A stretch of 64,000 nucleotides of DNA from the NCBI GenBank assembly GCA_036500205.1, contig DASYCK010000079.1, forward strand, positions 1-64,000, written 5' to 3'. Below the pieces are notes generated by a model. The model was not told the DNA's origin. It saw nothing but the letters and a program-made list of their open reading frames with translations, and did not search any database. The stretch comes from DASYCK01 sp036500205 (lineage in GTDB: Bacteria; Myxococcota_A; Polyangia; Fen-1088). Positions within the stretch are counted from its first letter, which is position 1; every line of letters begins with the position of its first letter. Shown in pieces: positions 26,568 to 35,391 of this stretch. A program made the position numbers and the translations under genes.

Positions 26568-27401
26568 ATGATTGGCGGCAAGCGGGTCGTGGTGGTCATG
26601 CCGGCGTACAACGCCGAGAAGACGCTCGCCCAGACCGTCGCCGAGGTGCCTGCCGCCGTCGACGAGATCGTGGTCGTCGACGATGGCTCTTCGGACCTGA
26701 CCGCCGAGGTGGCGCGCCGCCTCGGCCTGCGGACCCTCGTCCACCAGCGAAACCGGGGCTACGGCGGCAACCAGAAGACCTGCTACACGGAGGCGCTGCG
26801 CCGGGGCGCCGACATCGTGGTGATGGTCCATCCGGACTACCAGTACACGCCCAAGCTGATCCCGGCCCTGGCCGAGTGCGTGGCGAGCGGCCTGTACGAC
26901 GTCGCCCTCGGCTCGCGGATCCTCGGGGGGCGCAGCGTGGAAGGGGGAATGCCGCGCTACAAGTACGTGGCCAATCGAATCCTCACCGCCGCCGAGAATC
27001 TGCTCCTCGGCGAGAAGCTGTCCGAGTATCACACCGGCTATCGGGCGTTCTCGCGCCGCCTGCTGGTCACCCTCCCCTTGCACGAGAACGACGACGACTT
27101 CGTCTTCGACAACCAGATGCTGGTGCAGGCGGTCCACTTCGGCTTCCGCATCGCGGAGGTGACCTGTCCGACCCGGTACTTCCCCGAGGCGTCATCGATC
27201 GACTTCCGACGGAGCGTGAAGTACGGGTTCGGCGTCCTGCAGGCGGCGGCGGCGTTCCGCCTGGCGCGGCTCGGCTTCGCGGCGCCGAGGTTCCTGCGCG
27301 ACGGGGGGCGCCGGCTCGAACCGCGACGCGACGCCACCGAGGACGGGGTCACCGCGTTCGCGGCGCCCCGCCGGCGTCGCGGCGATCCGGACAAGCAGTG
27401 A
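26568..27401 (+). CDS. Family 2 glycosyltransferase (polyprenyl-phosphate sugar synthase-like)
   Basis: The 277-residue protein has the GT2 fold: VVVVMPAYNAEKTLAQTV, EIVVVDDGSSD (nucleotide-sugar site) and HPDYQYTP, where dolichol-phosphate mannose synthase-type enzymes carry DxD-like residues. The C-terminus (about 225-277) is basic and lacks membrane helices. Such enzymes move a sugar from a nucleotide donor, often to a lipid carrier. GGAGG precedes the ATG. Its stop overlaps the start of a GT87-like integral-membrane transferase, suggesting a donor-maker/user pair. Confidence 0.9.
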   Translation: MIGGKRVVVVMPAYNAEKTLAQTVAEVPAAVDEIVVVDDGSSDLTAEVARRLGLRTLVHQRNRGYGGNQKTCYTEALRRGADIVVMVHPDYQYTPKLIPALAECVASGLYDVALGSRILGGRSVEGGMPRYKYVANRILTAAENLLLGEKLSEYHTGYRAFSRRLLVTLPLHENDDDFVFDNQMLVQAVHFGFRIAEVTCPTRYFPEASSIDFRRSVKYGFGVLQAAAAFRLARLGFAAPRFLRDGGRRLEPRRDATEDGVTAFAAPRRRRGDPDKQ

Positions 27402-28567
27402 CGGCGCCCGGCGGCGGGCCGAGAACCGCGGCGCGCTGGCTCCCCTGGTTCGTGCTCGGCAATGCCCTGTTCTGGGCGCTGCTGTGGGCCAGCCAGGCGA
27501 TGAAGGGCGCGACGCGCGATTGGCGGCACTTCCACGACATGGCGCGCCTCGTCCTGGCGGGGCGCGCCAACGAGATCTATCCCGGCTACACCCCCGGTCT
27601 ACCCTTCATCCATCCACCCTACGCCGTGTGGCCGTTCGTTCCGCTCGGTCTCCTGTCCGAGGGGGGCAGCTATCTGGTGTGCACGCTGTCGACGGTGCTG
27701 GCGATGGCGGGCGCCCTGCTGCTGCTCCGGCGCGCCCTGCCGGGCCAGCGGAGGCAGTTCGCCACCGGCGCGCTGCTCGCCCTCGGGTCGCCGAGCTGGA
27801 CGACCATGATGGCGCTCGGCCAGGTCAGCTCGTGGTACCTGCTCGTCGTGTGCGCCGGCCTGTCGTTGTGGATGCGCGGCCGACGCGGCTGGGCCGGGGC
27901 CATCCTCAGTCTGTTGATGTTCAAGCCCAACATCGGCGCCGTCTTCCCGTTGCTCTTCCTGGCGCGACGGCAGGGACGGCTCCTCGGCGGGTGGCTCGCC
28001 GGAATGCTGCTTCTGCTGGCCAGCACGCTCCCCCTGGGCCCCGGCGTCTGGCGCAACTACGTCCGCAGCGTTCGCACCATGTCCGGCATCATCGAACGGA
28101 TCCCGGTCTGGAAGCAGCACACGCTGGTGGCCTTCTGGCATTCCTTCGTCCACCGCCCCGCGCTGCTCGCCGCGCTCTGGGCGACGAGCGCCCTCCCCCT
28201 CGCGGCGGCCACCGGCTGGGCGTGGCTCCGCGCCGACCTCGACGCCAGCAACCTGCCACGGCTGTTCGGCGTGACCGTCCTGATGATCGTGACCTGCAGT
28301 CCCTACTTGCATCACTACGATGCGCTGCTGCTCACCTTGCCCGGCCTGGTCTGGTACCTCGATCGAGGCAGCTATCGTTCAGCCACCCTGCGCGCGGTGG
28401 GCGGCGCCGCGCTGCTGGCGGCGTACCTCATCCAGGAGGTGAGCCTCTGGTTGATCGAGGGCGGTTGGTCGCTGGTGGGCCCGGCCGTCGCGGTCTGGCT
28501 CGTCGCCGAGCTCCTCGATCTGGCGCGGGCCCGAGCCGAGCGGCCGGCTCAGGTAGAATCTGACTAG
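27398..28567 (+). CDS. GT87-like integral-membrane glycosyltransferase (DUF2029)
   Basis: The 389-residue protein has about ten hydrophobic helices. Early periplasmic-loop motifs DWRHFHDMARLVLAG and YPGYTPGLPFIHPPYAVWPF are typical of GT87 polyprenyl-phosphate-mannose-dependent transferases. It starts at GTG 27398, overlapping the GT2 stop by 4 bases (GTGA). Read with the preceding gene, it likely transfers the lipid-linked sugar to a periplasmic acceptor; that substrate link is inference. It converges with the ParA-like gene, with 4 bp of overlap. Confidence 0.87.
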   Translation: MTAPGGGPRTAARWLPWFVLGNALFWALLWASQAMKGATRDWRHFHDMARLVLAGRANEIYPGYTPGLPFIHPPYAVWPFVPLGLLSEGGSYLVCTLSTVLAMAGALLLLRRALPGQRRQFATGALLALGSPSWTTMMALGQVSSWYLLVVCAGLSLWMRGRRGWAGAILSLLMFKPNIGAVFPLLFLARRQGRLLGGWLAGMLLLLASTLPLGPGVWRNYVRSVRTMSGIIERIPVWKQHTLVAFWHSFVHRPALLAALWATSALPLAAATGWAWLRADLDASNLPRLFGVTVLMIVTCSPYLHHYDALLLTLPGLVWYLDRGSYRSATLRAVGGAALLAAYLIQEVSLWLIEGGWSLVGPAVAVWLVAELLDLARARAERPAQVESD

Positions 28568-29259
28568 ATCAGATCGAGCGCCGCGAGCTGGGCGTACCAA
28601 CCGGTCAGCCAGACGTTGATGCGCTGACGGTCCATGCGGGTCAGCGTGTCGGCGGCGAACTCGCGGTTGTGGATGGCCGCCCAGAAGCTGGCGTCCAACC
28701 GATCGATCTTCTGCATCGCCGCCGCGTGAAGCGCGGGCAGCTCGAGCACGGGAACCGACAGCTTGCGGGCCGTGGCCCGCGCCGCCGAGGCCTCGAACAG
28801 CGAGAAGTCCTGGCCGCGGCCCGCGTTCTTCACGACGCAGTACTGCACCGAGCCGCCGAACTGGGTGAACAATCGGTCGAGCGTGTTGATCGAATCCTTT
28901 CCGTCGTCGATGACGTGCCAGAAGACGATCTTCACGCCGCTCTCCGCGGCCATCTCCAGGGCGCCGCTCTCCTTCATCCAGGCCGACAGCAGCCGGTGGC
29001 TCTGCGCCGGCAGGTCCACCACCACCCGACGCTCGGCGTCCGTGGCCAACGTCAGGATCTCGTCGGCGCTCTCGAAGCGCCCCAGATCGATGGCGCGGGC
29101 GTAGTCGCCGTAGTAGCGCACCAGCGTGCCATGCGAACCATCGGCATCGAGGGCCGAGAACGGCATGCCCTTGTCGATGCAGAACTGTGCCAACAAACGG
29201 GCGACGACCGACTTGCCTACGCCGCCCTTCTCTCCCCCTACGAAATGTACCTTGCTCAT
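28564..29259 (-). CDS. Orphan ParA/MinD-like ATPase
   Basis: The 231-residue protein starts MSKVHFVGGEKGGVGKS with a deviant Walker A motif (GGEKGGVGKS, 8-17), then DADGSHGTL and VVVDLPAQSHRLL in the switch region. Hydrophobic Walker B is present, but there is no partner ParB or MinE gene nearby, and the sequence is unlike FlhG. Proteins of this type act in plasmid partition, mobilisation or cell positioning; none can be preferred. I chose ATG 29259 rather than the longer frame to 29322 because a good -10 element (29268-29273) lies just upstream. Confidence 0.85.
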   Translation of the reverse strand: MSKVHFVGGEKGGVGKSVVARLLAQFCIDKGMPFSALDADGSHGTLVRYYGDYARAIDLGRFESADEILTLATDAERRVVVDLPAQSHRLLSAWMKESGALEMAAESGVKIVFWHVIDDGKDSINTLDRLFTQFGGSVQYCVVKNAGRGQDFSLFEASAARATARKLSVPVLELPALHAAAMQKIDRLDASFWAAIHNREFAADTLTRMDRQRINVWLTGWYAQLAALDLI

Positions 29260-29267
29260 GGCGACAC

Positions 29268-29273
29268 AATATA
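29268..29273 (-). promoter_or_regulatory. Candidate -10 element of the ParA-like gene
   Basis: TATATT on the minus strand ends 8 nt before the ATG at 29259. Transcription would begin at or a few bases before the start codon, implying a leaderless or nearly leaderless message. The -35 region is weak. Confidence 0.45.
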
Positions 29274-29407
29274 GGACCGCGATCGTTTCGGCAGCACTCC
29301 GCCGTCGTTTCCGCCAGGTCATTCCGCTGTCGTCCGCAGTCGCTTGACACCATCGTCACGGCCCCCGAGCCTAGCGACCGCGGTCATCGCCGCGGAGGTC
29401 GGTTCCC

Positions 29408-32400
29408 ATGAATGAAGGTGACGGAAGGTCCGGAGTGGCGCGCCGACTGGGGCGAGGTCTGGCACGTGGTCTGTCGTATCTCTTCGGCCACCCCGCCTGG
29501 AGCCCGCCCCCCTGGGCCCGGGCGCTGGGACGCGGCGGACGAAGCACGGGCGCCTGGATGCGCGCCGAGAAGGCGAAGGCGTTCGCGCTGCTGGCCGCCC
29601 TCGCGCTCACCGCCGGCGGCGGCGCGGGGCTGCTGCGCTGGTGGGAACACCGGCCCAAGCCGGTCACCGTCTCGTGGCAGGTGATCGCGCCCGAGGTGAC
29701 CCGCATCGAGGAGAAGCTTCATCCGCGCCCGCTGCGCCTCGAGTTCGAGGATTCGGTGGCGCCGCTCGACAAGATCGACAAGCCGGTCACCGCTGGCGTC
29801 GCCTTCGAGCCGCGCCGGTCCGGCCTCCTGTCCGGCGTGACCGGCGCGGCGCCGGTGAAGCTGGAAGGGACCTGGCGCTGGATCTCCGATCGCGCGCTGA
29901 CGTTCACCCCCAAGGTCGACTGGCCCATCGGCGAGGAGCTGACGATCCGGCTCGCCAAGAAGGGGCTGGTGGCGACGCACGTCCGGCTGGCCGACTACGA
30001 GCGCCCCTTCACCACGCCCGTCTTCCAGGCGCGGGTCCTGGAGGCGCAGTTCTACCAGGACCCCGTCAACCCGACGTTGAAGAAGGTCATCACCACCTTC
30101 AGCTTCACCCACCCCGTCGATCCGGCGTCGTTCGAGCCGCGCGTGAAGATGCACCTCGTCCCCTCGGACAAGGAGGATCCCCCCAGCGACTACGAGGCCC
30201 ACATCAGCTACGACCGCTGGAAGGGGTCCGCGTACGTGCACTCGACGCCGATCGCGATCCCCCGTCACGACGCCACCCTCTTCATCACGCTGGCGCCCGG
30301 AACGAAGGCGGCGCGCGGCGGCCCGCCCGAGAGCCACGAGCTGACGGAGAAGGTGGTGATCCCCGGCCTCTACAACTTCCTGAAGATCAGCGCGGCGCAG
30401 CTGAGCCTGGTCGACAACGAGCGCTACGAGCCGGAGCAGGCGCTGATCGTCGAGACCAGCATCGGCAGCGGCGACAAGGATGTGGCCAAGGCGCTGCACG
30501 CGACCGTGCTCCCCGAGAAGACCGCCGACGGCAAACCGGCCTCGTACCCGGACCCCGCGCAGCTCTCGCCCGATGACCTGAAGCGAGGCACACCCGTGAC
30601 CTTGACCGCCATCGCCAGCGAGGCCGAATTCCCCACCCAGCACTCGTTCAAGGTCAAGGTGCCCGTGGGGCGGCAGGTGTACGTGCACGTCGAGAAGGGG
30701 CTGCACGGCTTCGGCGGCTACGTGCTCGGCGAGGCGTTCCAGACCGTCATCACCGTCCCCGCCTACCCGCGCATGCTGCGCATCCTGCAGGACGGCGCGC
30801 TGCTCGCGCAGAGCGGCGACCACCGCGTGCCGGTGCTGGCCCGCGACATCCCCGCCATCAAGTACGAGATCGGGCGGGTGCTCCCGGGGCAGATCCAGCA
30901 TCTGGTCACCCAGAGCGCGGGGACGTTCGCGCGCCCGTCATGGAACTACCGCTTCGACGACAGCAACGTCGCCCAGTTCTTCGAGGAGACGCACACCCTG
31001 GTGGCGGCGCCCGGCAAGCCCGAGTACGACGGCCTCGACCTGTCGAAGTACCTGGCGGGCGGAGGCGACGAGCGGCGCGGGCTGTTCCTGCTGCGCGCCC
31101 AGAGCTTCGATCCCAGGACGAAGGCGCCGCTCGGCGACACGGACACGCGGCTCATCCTGGTGACCGACCTGGGCCTCATGGTCAAGGAGAACGCCGACGG
31201 CTCGCACGACCTGTTCGTGCAGTCGACCCGCTCGGGCGAGCCGGTGGCGAACGCGCGGGTCGACGTGCTGGGGAAGAACGGCCAGGTGATCGTCGACGCC
31301 ACCACCGGAAAGGACGGCCACGCCAGCCTCCCCACCTTCAAGGACTTCCGCCGCGAGCGCGAGCCGGCGCTCTACCTGGTGTCGAGCGGCCGCGACCAGT
31401 CGTTCCTGCCCATCGGCCGCTACGATCGGCTGTTGAACACCTCCCGCTTCGACGTCGGGGGCGTCAGCGAGGAGCCGACGGCGGGGGCGGCCAAGGGGCT
31501 GACGGCGTTCCTGTTCTCCGATCGCGGCATCTATCGCCCCGGCGACGAGATCCGGGTTGGCGTCATCGTCAAGAGCAAGGACTGGTCGGCCCGGCTGGCC
31601 GGCCTGCCCCTCGAGGTGATCGTCACCGACGCACGCGGTCTGCCGGTCAAGGATCAGAAGCTGAAGCTATCGGCCTCGGGCTTCGAGGAGGTCCGCCACA
31701 CCACCCCCGAGGTGGCCGCCGCCGGCACCTACGCCGTGAACCTGTACGTCGTCAAGGACGGCCATCCCTCCGATCTGCTCGGCTCGACCACCGTGCAGGT
31801 GCGCGAGTTCCTGCCCGACCGGATGAAGATCCGGGCCGCCTTCTCCGAGGAGAACCCGGAGGGCTGGGTCGCCCCGGGCGACCTCAAGGCGCGGGTGACC
31901 CTGGCCAATCTGTTCGGCACGCCCGCCGCGAACCACAAGGTCCGCGCGAAGATGACGCTGTCGCCCTGGGTCCCCTCGTTCGGCCGCTGGCGCGACTACC
32001 GCTTCTTCGATCCGCTGAAGCCCAAGGAGGGGGTCAACGAGACCTTGGCCGACGCCACCACGAACGACGACGGGATCGCCGAGCTCGATCTGGGGCTGAA
32101 GCGGTTCGCCACCGCCACCTATCGACTGGGCGTGGTGGCGGAGGGGTTCGAGGCCGAAGGGGGGCGCAGCGTCGTCGCCGACGCCTCGGCGGTGGTGTCG
32201 CCCCTCCCCTATCTGCTCGGCTACAAGGCCGACGGCGAGCTCGGCTACATGAGCCGCGGCTCGGAGCGCCACCTGGACATGATCGCGATCGCCCCGAACG
32301 GCAAGCGCATCGCGGTCGACGGCCTGCGCGCCATCACGTTCGAGCGCAAGTACGTCTCGGTGCTGGCGCGGCAGGACAACGGCGCCTACCGCTACCAGTC

Positions 32401-35356
32401 GGTCAAGAAGGAGCTCGAGCTCGCGTCGAAGCCGTTCGAGATCGGCGCCGAGGGGGCTCACCGCAAGCTCCCCACCGACAAGCCGGGCGACTACGCGCTG
32501 GTCATCCGCGACGCCAGCGACCGCGATCTGCAGCGCATCGAATACTCGGTCACCGGCTACGGCAACCTGTCGCGCGAGGTGGAGAAGAACGCCGAGCTGC
32601 AGGTGGCCCTGGCCAAGACCGACGTCGCCCCTGGCGACGACCTGGAGATGCAGATCAAGGCCCCCTACACGGGAGCCGGGCTGATCACCATCGAGCGCGA
32701 TCACGTCTACGCCTGGAAGTGGTTCAAGACCGCCACCAACGCCACCGTCGAGCACATCCGCGTCCCCGACGACCTGGAGGGGGGCGGCTACGTGTCGGTG
32801 TCGTTCATCCGCGATCCGGGATCCCAGGAAGTCTTCATGAGCCCGCTCTCGCACGGCATCGTGCCGTTCTCGATCAGCAGGGCGCGCCGGCAGGTCAAGG
32901 TGCAGGTGGACAGCCCCGCGCTGGCGCGGCCGGGCGAGCCGTTCCACATGAAGGTGAAGACGGACAAGCCGACCAAGCTGGTGGTGTTCGCGGTCGACGA
33001 GGGGATCCTGCGCGTGGCCGGCTACAAGGCCCCCGATCCGCTCGGGTTCTTCTTCCAGAAGCGGGCGCTGTCGGTGAAGACGCTGCAGATCCTGGACATG
33101 ATCCTACCCGAGTTCCAGCGTCTGGTGGGCAGCGCCGCGCCGGGCGGCGACGCCGACGCCGCGGTGGGGGCGAACCTGAACCCGTTCCGCCGCAAGCAGC
33201 AGAAGCCGGTGGCGTTCTGGTCGGGCATCATCGACGCGGGGGCCAAGGAGCGGGACGTCGTCTACGACGTGCCCGATTCGTTCAACGGGACGTTGCGGGT
33301 GATGGCGGTGGCGGTGGCGCCGGATGCGCTGGGCGCGTTCGAAGGGAAGGCGCTGGTGCGTGGTGACTTCGTCATCTCGCCGAACGTGCCGACGTTCCTG
33401 GCGCCGGGCGACGAGACCGAGGTGAGCGTTTCGGTGGCGAACAACGTGGCCGGCTCGGGAAAGACCGCCAGCGTGACGCTGGCGATGGTGGCGTCGTCCG
33501 GGCTGGAGCCGCTCGACGGGACGCAACGGCAGCTGACGATCGCCGAGCTGCGCGAGGCCTCGGCCACCTTCAAGCTGCGGGCGCGGGCCCCTCTGGGCGC
33601 GGCGACGCTGACGTTCACGGCCAGCCTGGGGACAGCCAGGTCGCGGCTCACCAGCGAGCTGAGCGTCCGCCCCCCAACCCCTTTCCTGGCCACCTTCCAG
33701 GCGGGTCACCTGCACGACAAGCAGGTGACCGTGCCGGTGGCGCGGCACCTCTATGGCGACCTTCGCCACGTCGAGGCGGGGCTGTCGTCGCTGCCCCTCG
33801 GCCTCACGCACGGTCTGCGCGCGTACCTGGAGAAGTTCCCGCACGGCTGCACCGAGCAGATCGTCAGCCAGGTGGTGCCGCCGCTGGTGCTGGGGAAACA
33901 TGCCGAGTTCGGCTACGCGCCGCAGGTTTCGGCCGCCGCCGTCGCGCGGTGGCTCGACCTGCTGCGAGCGCGCCAGAACGAGGACGGCAGCTTCGGTCGC
34001 TGGGCGGCCAACCCGGCGGTCGACAAGCTGGCGTCGATCTGGGCGACGCACATGCTGCTCGAGGCGAAGGAGCGCGGCTTCGCCGTTCCGGTGGACGTCC
34101 TCAAGAGCGCGACGGCCTACCTGCAAGCGGTCGCCGCCGAGGACGTCGAGGGGCTGACCGAGGCGGGTGTGCGCGCCTACGCCATCTATGTGCTGACCCG
34201 GGGGGGCATGGTCACGACGGCGTTCGCGTCCGCCCTGGAGAAGCACCTGGTCGCCAACCATCCGAAGGAATGGAAAGGCGAGCTGGCGGGGCTGTACCTG
34301 GCGGCCACCTATCACCTGCTGAAGCAGGACCGGGCGGCGCGTCCCCTCGTCGACGCCATTGCGTTCGGCAAATCGCGCAGCCCCGACAGCGACTGGTACT
34401 ACGATCGGCTGGCTTACGACGCGCAGGCGCTGTACGTGCTCGCCCGCCACTTTCCCGAGCGGGCGGCCCGGCTCTCGCCGGCCGAGCTCGACGCCATCGT
34501 CGACCCGATCTTCCGGGGCGCCTACAACACGTTCTCGTCCGCCTGGTCGATCCTGGCGCTCGAGGCCTACGGTCAGACGGCGGAGGCGGCCCCCGGCGGG
34601 ACGCTGTCGGCCGACGAGCTGGTGGGCGGCCAGCCGCGCGCGCTCACGTTGCCCCAGTCGCTGCTGCCGGTGGCGTCGTTCTCGCCGAACGCCACCGCCA
34701 TCCGCTTCGGCGCCACCGGGCCGTTCGGCGCCTACTTCGTCGTCAGCGAGGCCGGCTTCGACGTGGGCGTCCCCGACAAGCCATCGTCGAAGTCGCTCGA
34801 GGTGTTCCGGACGTTCGAAGGGGCCGACGGCAAGCCGGTCACCAGCGTGAAGCTGGGCGAGGAGATCACCGCGGTGGTCCGGCTGCGCACGCTCGATCGT
34901 CCGAGCGTCGGCGGCCTGGCCATCGTCGACCTGCTACCGGGCGGCTTCGAGCCGGTGGTCCAGGCGGCGGCGCCCCCGGCCGGAGGCGAAGGCGAAGCTG
35001 AGCGTGAGGAAGGGGACCCCGGCGCCGGGCACCCCGAGGGGGAAGACGAGGAAGGAAACGGCGGCGCGACCGATGACGACAACGCCGTCCCGGGCGACCG
35101 CGCGACGGCGGCCCAGCCGTACGCGCTGTCCATCGCGCTGCCCGGCGCCACCTTCCAGCCCGAGTTCGGCGATGTGCGCGAGGATCGGGTCGTCCTGTAC
35201 GGCGCCGCCGAGAGCGCCGTCAAGGAGCTGAAGTACGCCATCAAGGCGACCAATGTCGGCACGTACGTCGTTCCCCCCATCCAGGCCACGGCGCTCTACG
35301 ACAGCACGGTCATCGCGCGCGGCACGGCGGGAAAGCTGGTGGTCGTGCCCCGTTGA
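29408..35356 (+). CDS. Bacterial alpha-2-macroglobulin (YfhM/ECAM-like) with thioester motif
   Basis: The 1982-residue protein resembles bacterial alpha-2-macroglobulins. A basic N-terminus and one membrane helix (about 58-76) anchor it. A long run of macroglobulin beta domains follows (FLFSDRGIYRPGDEIRVGVI near 700), then the thioester motif GCTEQ at about 1480-1484 in a helical thioester domain. After that come a receptor-binding-like end and an acidic Gly/Glu/Asp tail insert (about 1860-1905). These proteins trap foreign proteases in the periplasm by covalent capture. A GGAGG site lies 9 bases before the ATG; an in-frame ATG at 29558 is an alternative. pbpC overlaps its stop, the standard partner arrangement. 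Confidence 0.93.
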   Translation: MNEGDGRSGVARRLGRGLARGLSYLFGHPAWSPPPWARALGRGGRSTGAWMRAEKAKAFALLAALALTAGGGAGLLRWWEHRPKPVTVSWQVIAPEVTRIEEKLHPRPLRLEFEDSVAPLDKIDKPVTAGVAFEPRRSGLLSGVTGAAPVKLEGTWRWISDRALTFTPKVDWPIGEELTIRLAKKGLVATHVRLADYERPFTTPVFQARVLEAQFYQDPVNPTLKKVITTFSFTHPVDPASFEPRVKMHLVPSDKEDPPSDYEAHISYDRWKGSAYVHSTPIAIPRHDATLFITLAPGTKAARGGPPESHELTEKVVIPGLYNFLKISAAQLSLVDNERYEPEQALIVETSIGSGDKDVAKALHATVLPEKTADGKPASYPDPAQLSPDDLKRGTPVTLTAIASEAEFPTQHSFKVKVPVGRQVYVHVEKGLHGFGGYVLGEAFQTVITVPAYPRMLRILQDGALLAQSGDHRVPVLARDIPAIKYEIGRVLPGQIQHLVTQSAGTFARPSWNYRFDDSNVAQFFEETHTLVAAPGKPEYDGLDLSKYLAGGGDERRGLFLLRAQSFDPRTKAPLGDTDTRLILVTDLGLMVKENADGSHDLFVQSTRSGEPVANARVDVLGKNGQVIVDATTGKDGHASLPTFKDFRREREPALYLVSSGRDQSFLPIGRYDRLLNTSRFDVGGVSEEPTAGAAKGLTAFLFSDRGIYRPGDEIRVGVIVKSKDWSARLAGLPLEVIVTDARGLPVKDQKLKLSASGFEEVRHTTPEVAAAGTYAVNLYVVKDGHPSDLLGSTTVQVREFLPDRMKIRAAFSEENPEGWVAPGDLKARVTLANLFGTPAANHKVRAKMTLSPWVPSFGRWRDYRFFDPLKPKEGVNETLADATTNDDGIAELDLGLKRFATATYRLGVVAEGFEAEGGRSVVADASAVVSPLPYLLGYKADGELGYMSRGSERHLDMIAIAPNGKRIAVDGLRAITFERKYVSVLARQDNGAYRYQSVKKELELASKPFEIGAEGAHRKLPTDKPGDYALVIRDASDRDLQRIEYSVTGYGNLSREVEKNAELQVALAKTDVAPGDDLEMQIKAPYTGAGLITIERDHVYAWKWFKTATNATVEHIRVPDDLEGGGYVSVSFIRDPGSQEVFMSPLSHGIVPFSISRARRQVKVQVDSPALARPGEPFHMKVKTDKPTKLVVFAVDEGILRVAGYKAPDPLGFFFQKRALSVKTLQILDMILPEFQRLVGSAAPGGDADAAVGANLNPFRRKQQKPVAFWSGIIDAGAKERDVVYDVPDSFNGTLRVMAVAVAPDALGAFEGKALVRGDFVISPNVPTFLAPGDETEVSVSVANNVAGSGKTASVTLAMVASSGLEPLDGTQRQLTIAELREASATFKLRARAPLGAATLTFTASLGTARSRLTSELSVRPPTPFLATFQAGHLHDKQVTVPVARHLYGDLRHVEAGLSSLPLGLTHGLRAYLEKFPHGCTEQIVSQVVPPLVLGKHAEFGYAPQVSAAAVARWLDLLRARQNEDGSFGRWAANPAVDKLASIWATHMLLEAKERGFAVPVDVLKSATAYLQAVAAEDVEGLTEAGVRAYAIYVLTRGGMVTTAFASALEKHLVANHPKEWKGELAGLYLAATYHLLKQDRAARPLVDAIAFGKSRSPDSDWYYDRLAYDAQALYVLARHFPERAARLSPAELDAIVDPIFRGAYNTFSSAWSILALEAYGQTAEAAPGGTLSADELVGGQPRALTLPQSLLPVASFSPNATAIRFGATGPFGAYFVVSEAGFDVGVPDKPSSKSLEVFRTFEGADGKPVTSVKLGEEITAVVRLRTLDRPSVGGLAIVDLLPGGFEPVVQAAAPPAGGEGEAEREEGDPGAGHPEGEDEEGNGGATDDDNAVPGDRATAAQPYALSIALPGATFQPEFGDVREDRVVLYGAAESAVKELKYAIKATNVGTYVVPPIQATALYDSTVIARGTAGKLVVVPR

Positions 35357-35391
35357 AGAGCCTGGCGGCGAATGCCGCCTCGGACCTCGCC

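Noticed and set aside
24498..27137. 879-residue minus-strand frame
   Set aside because: Spans several well-supported plus-strand genes and is His/Arg/Gly-rich with no fold.
26876..27397. Upstream extension of the GT87-like gene
   Set aside because: It overlaps the GT2 gene in another frame and is Arg-rich; the GTGA junction at 27398 explains the true start.
29346..29407. Sigma-70 promoter with TTGACA before the alpha-2-macroglobulin gene
   Set aside because: The only TAGCGA candidate -10 lies 22 bp from TTGACA, too far for a normal spacer.
30940..33366. 808-residue plus-strand frame
   Set aside because: Out-of-frame shadow of the alpha-2-macroglobulin gene.
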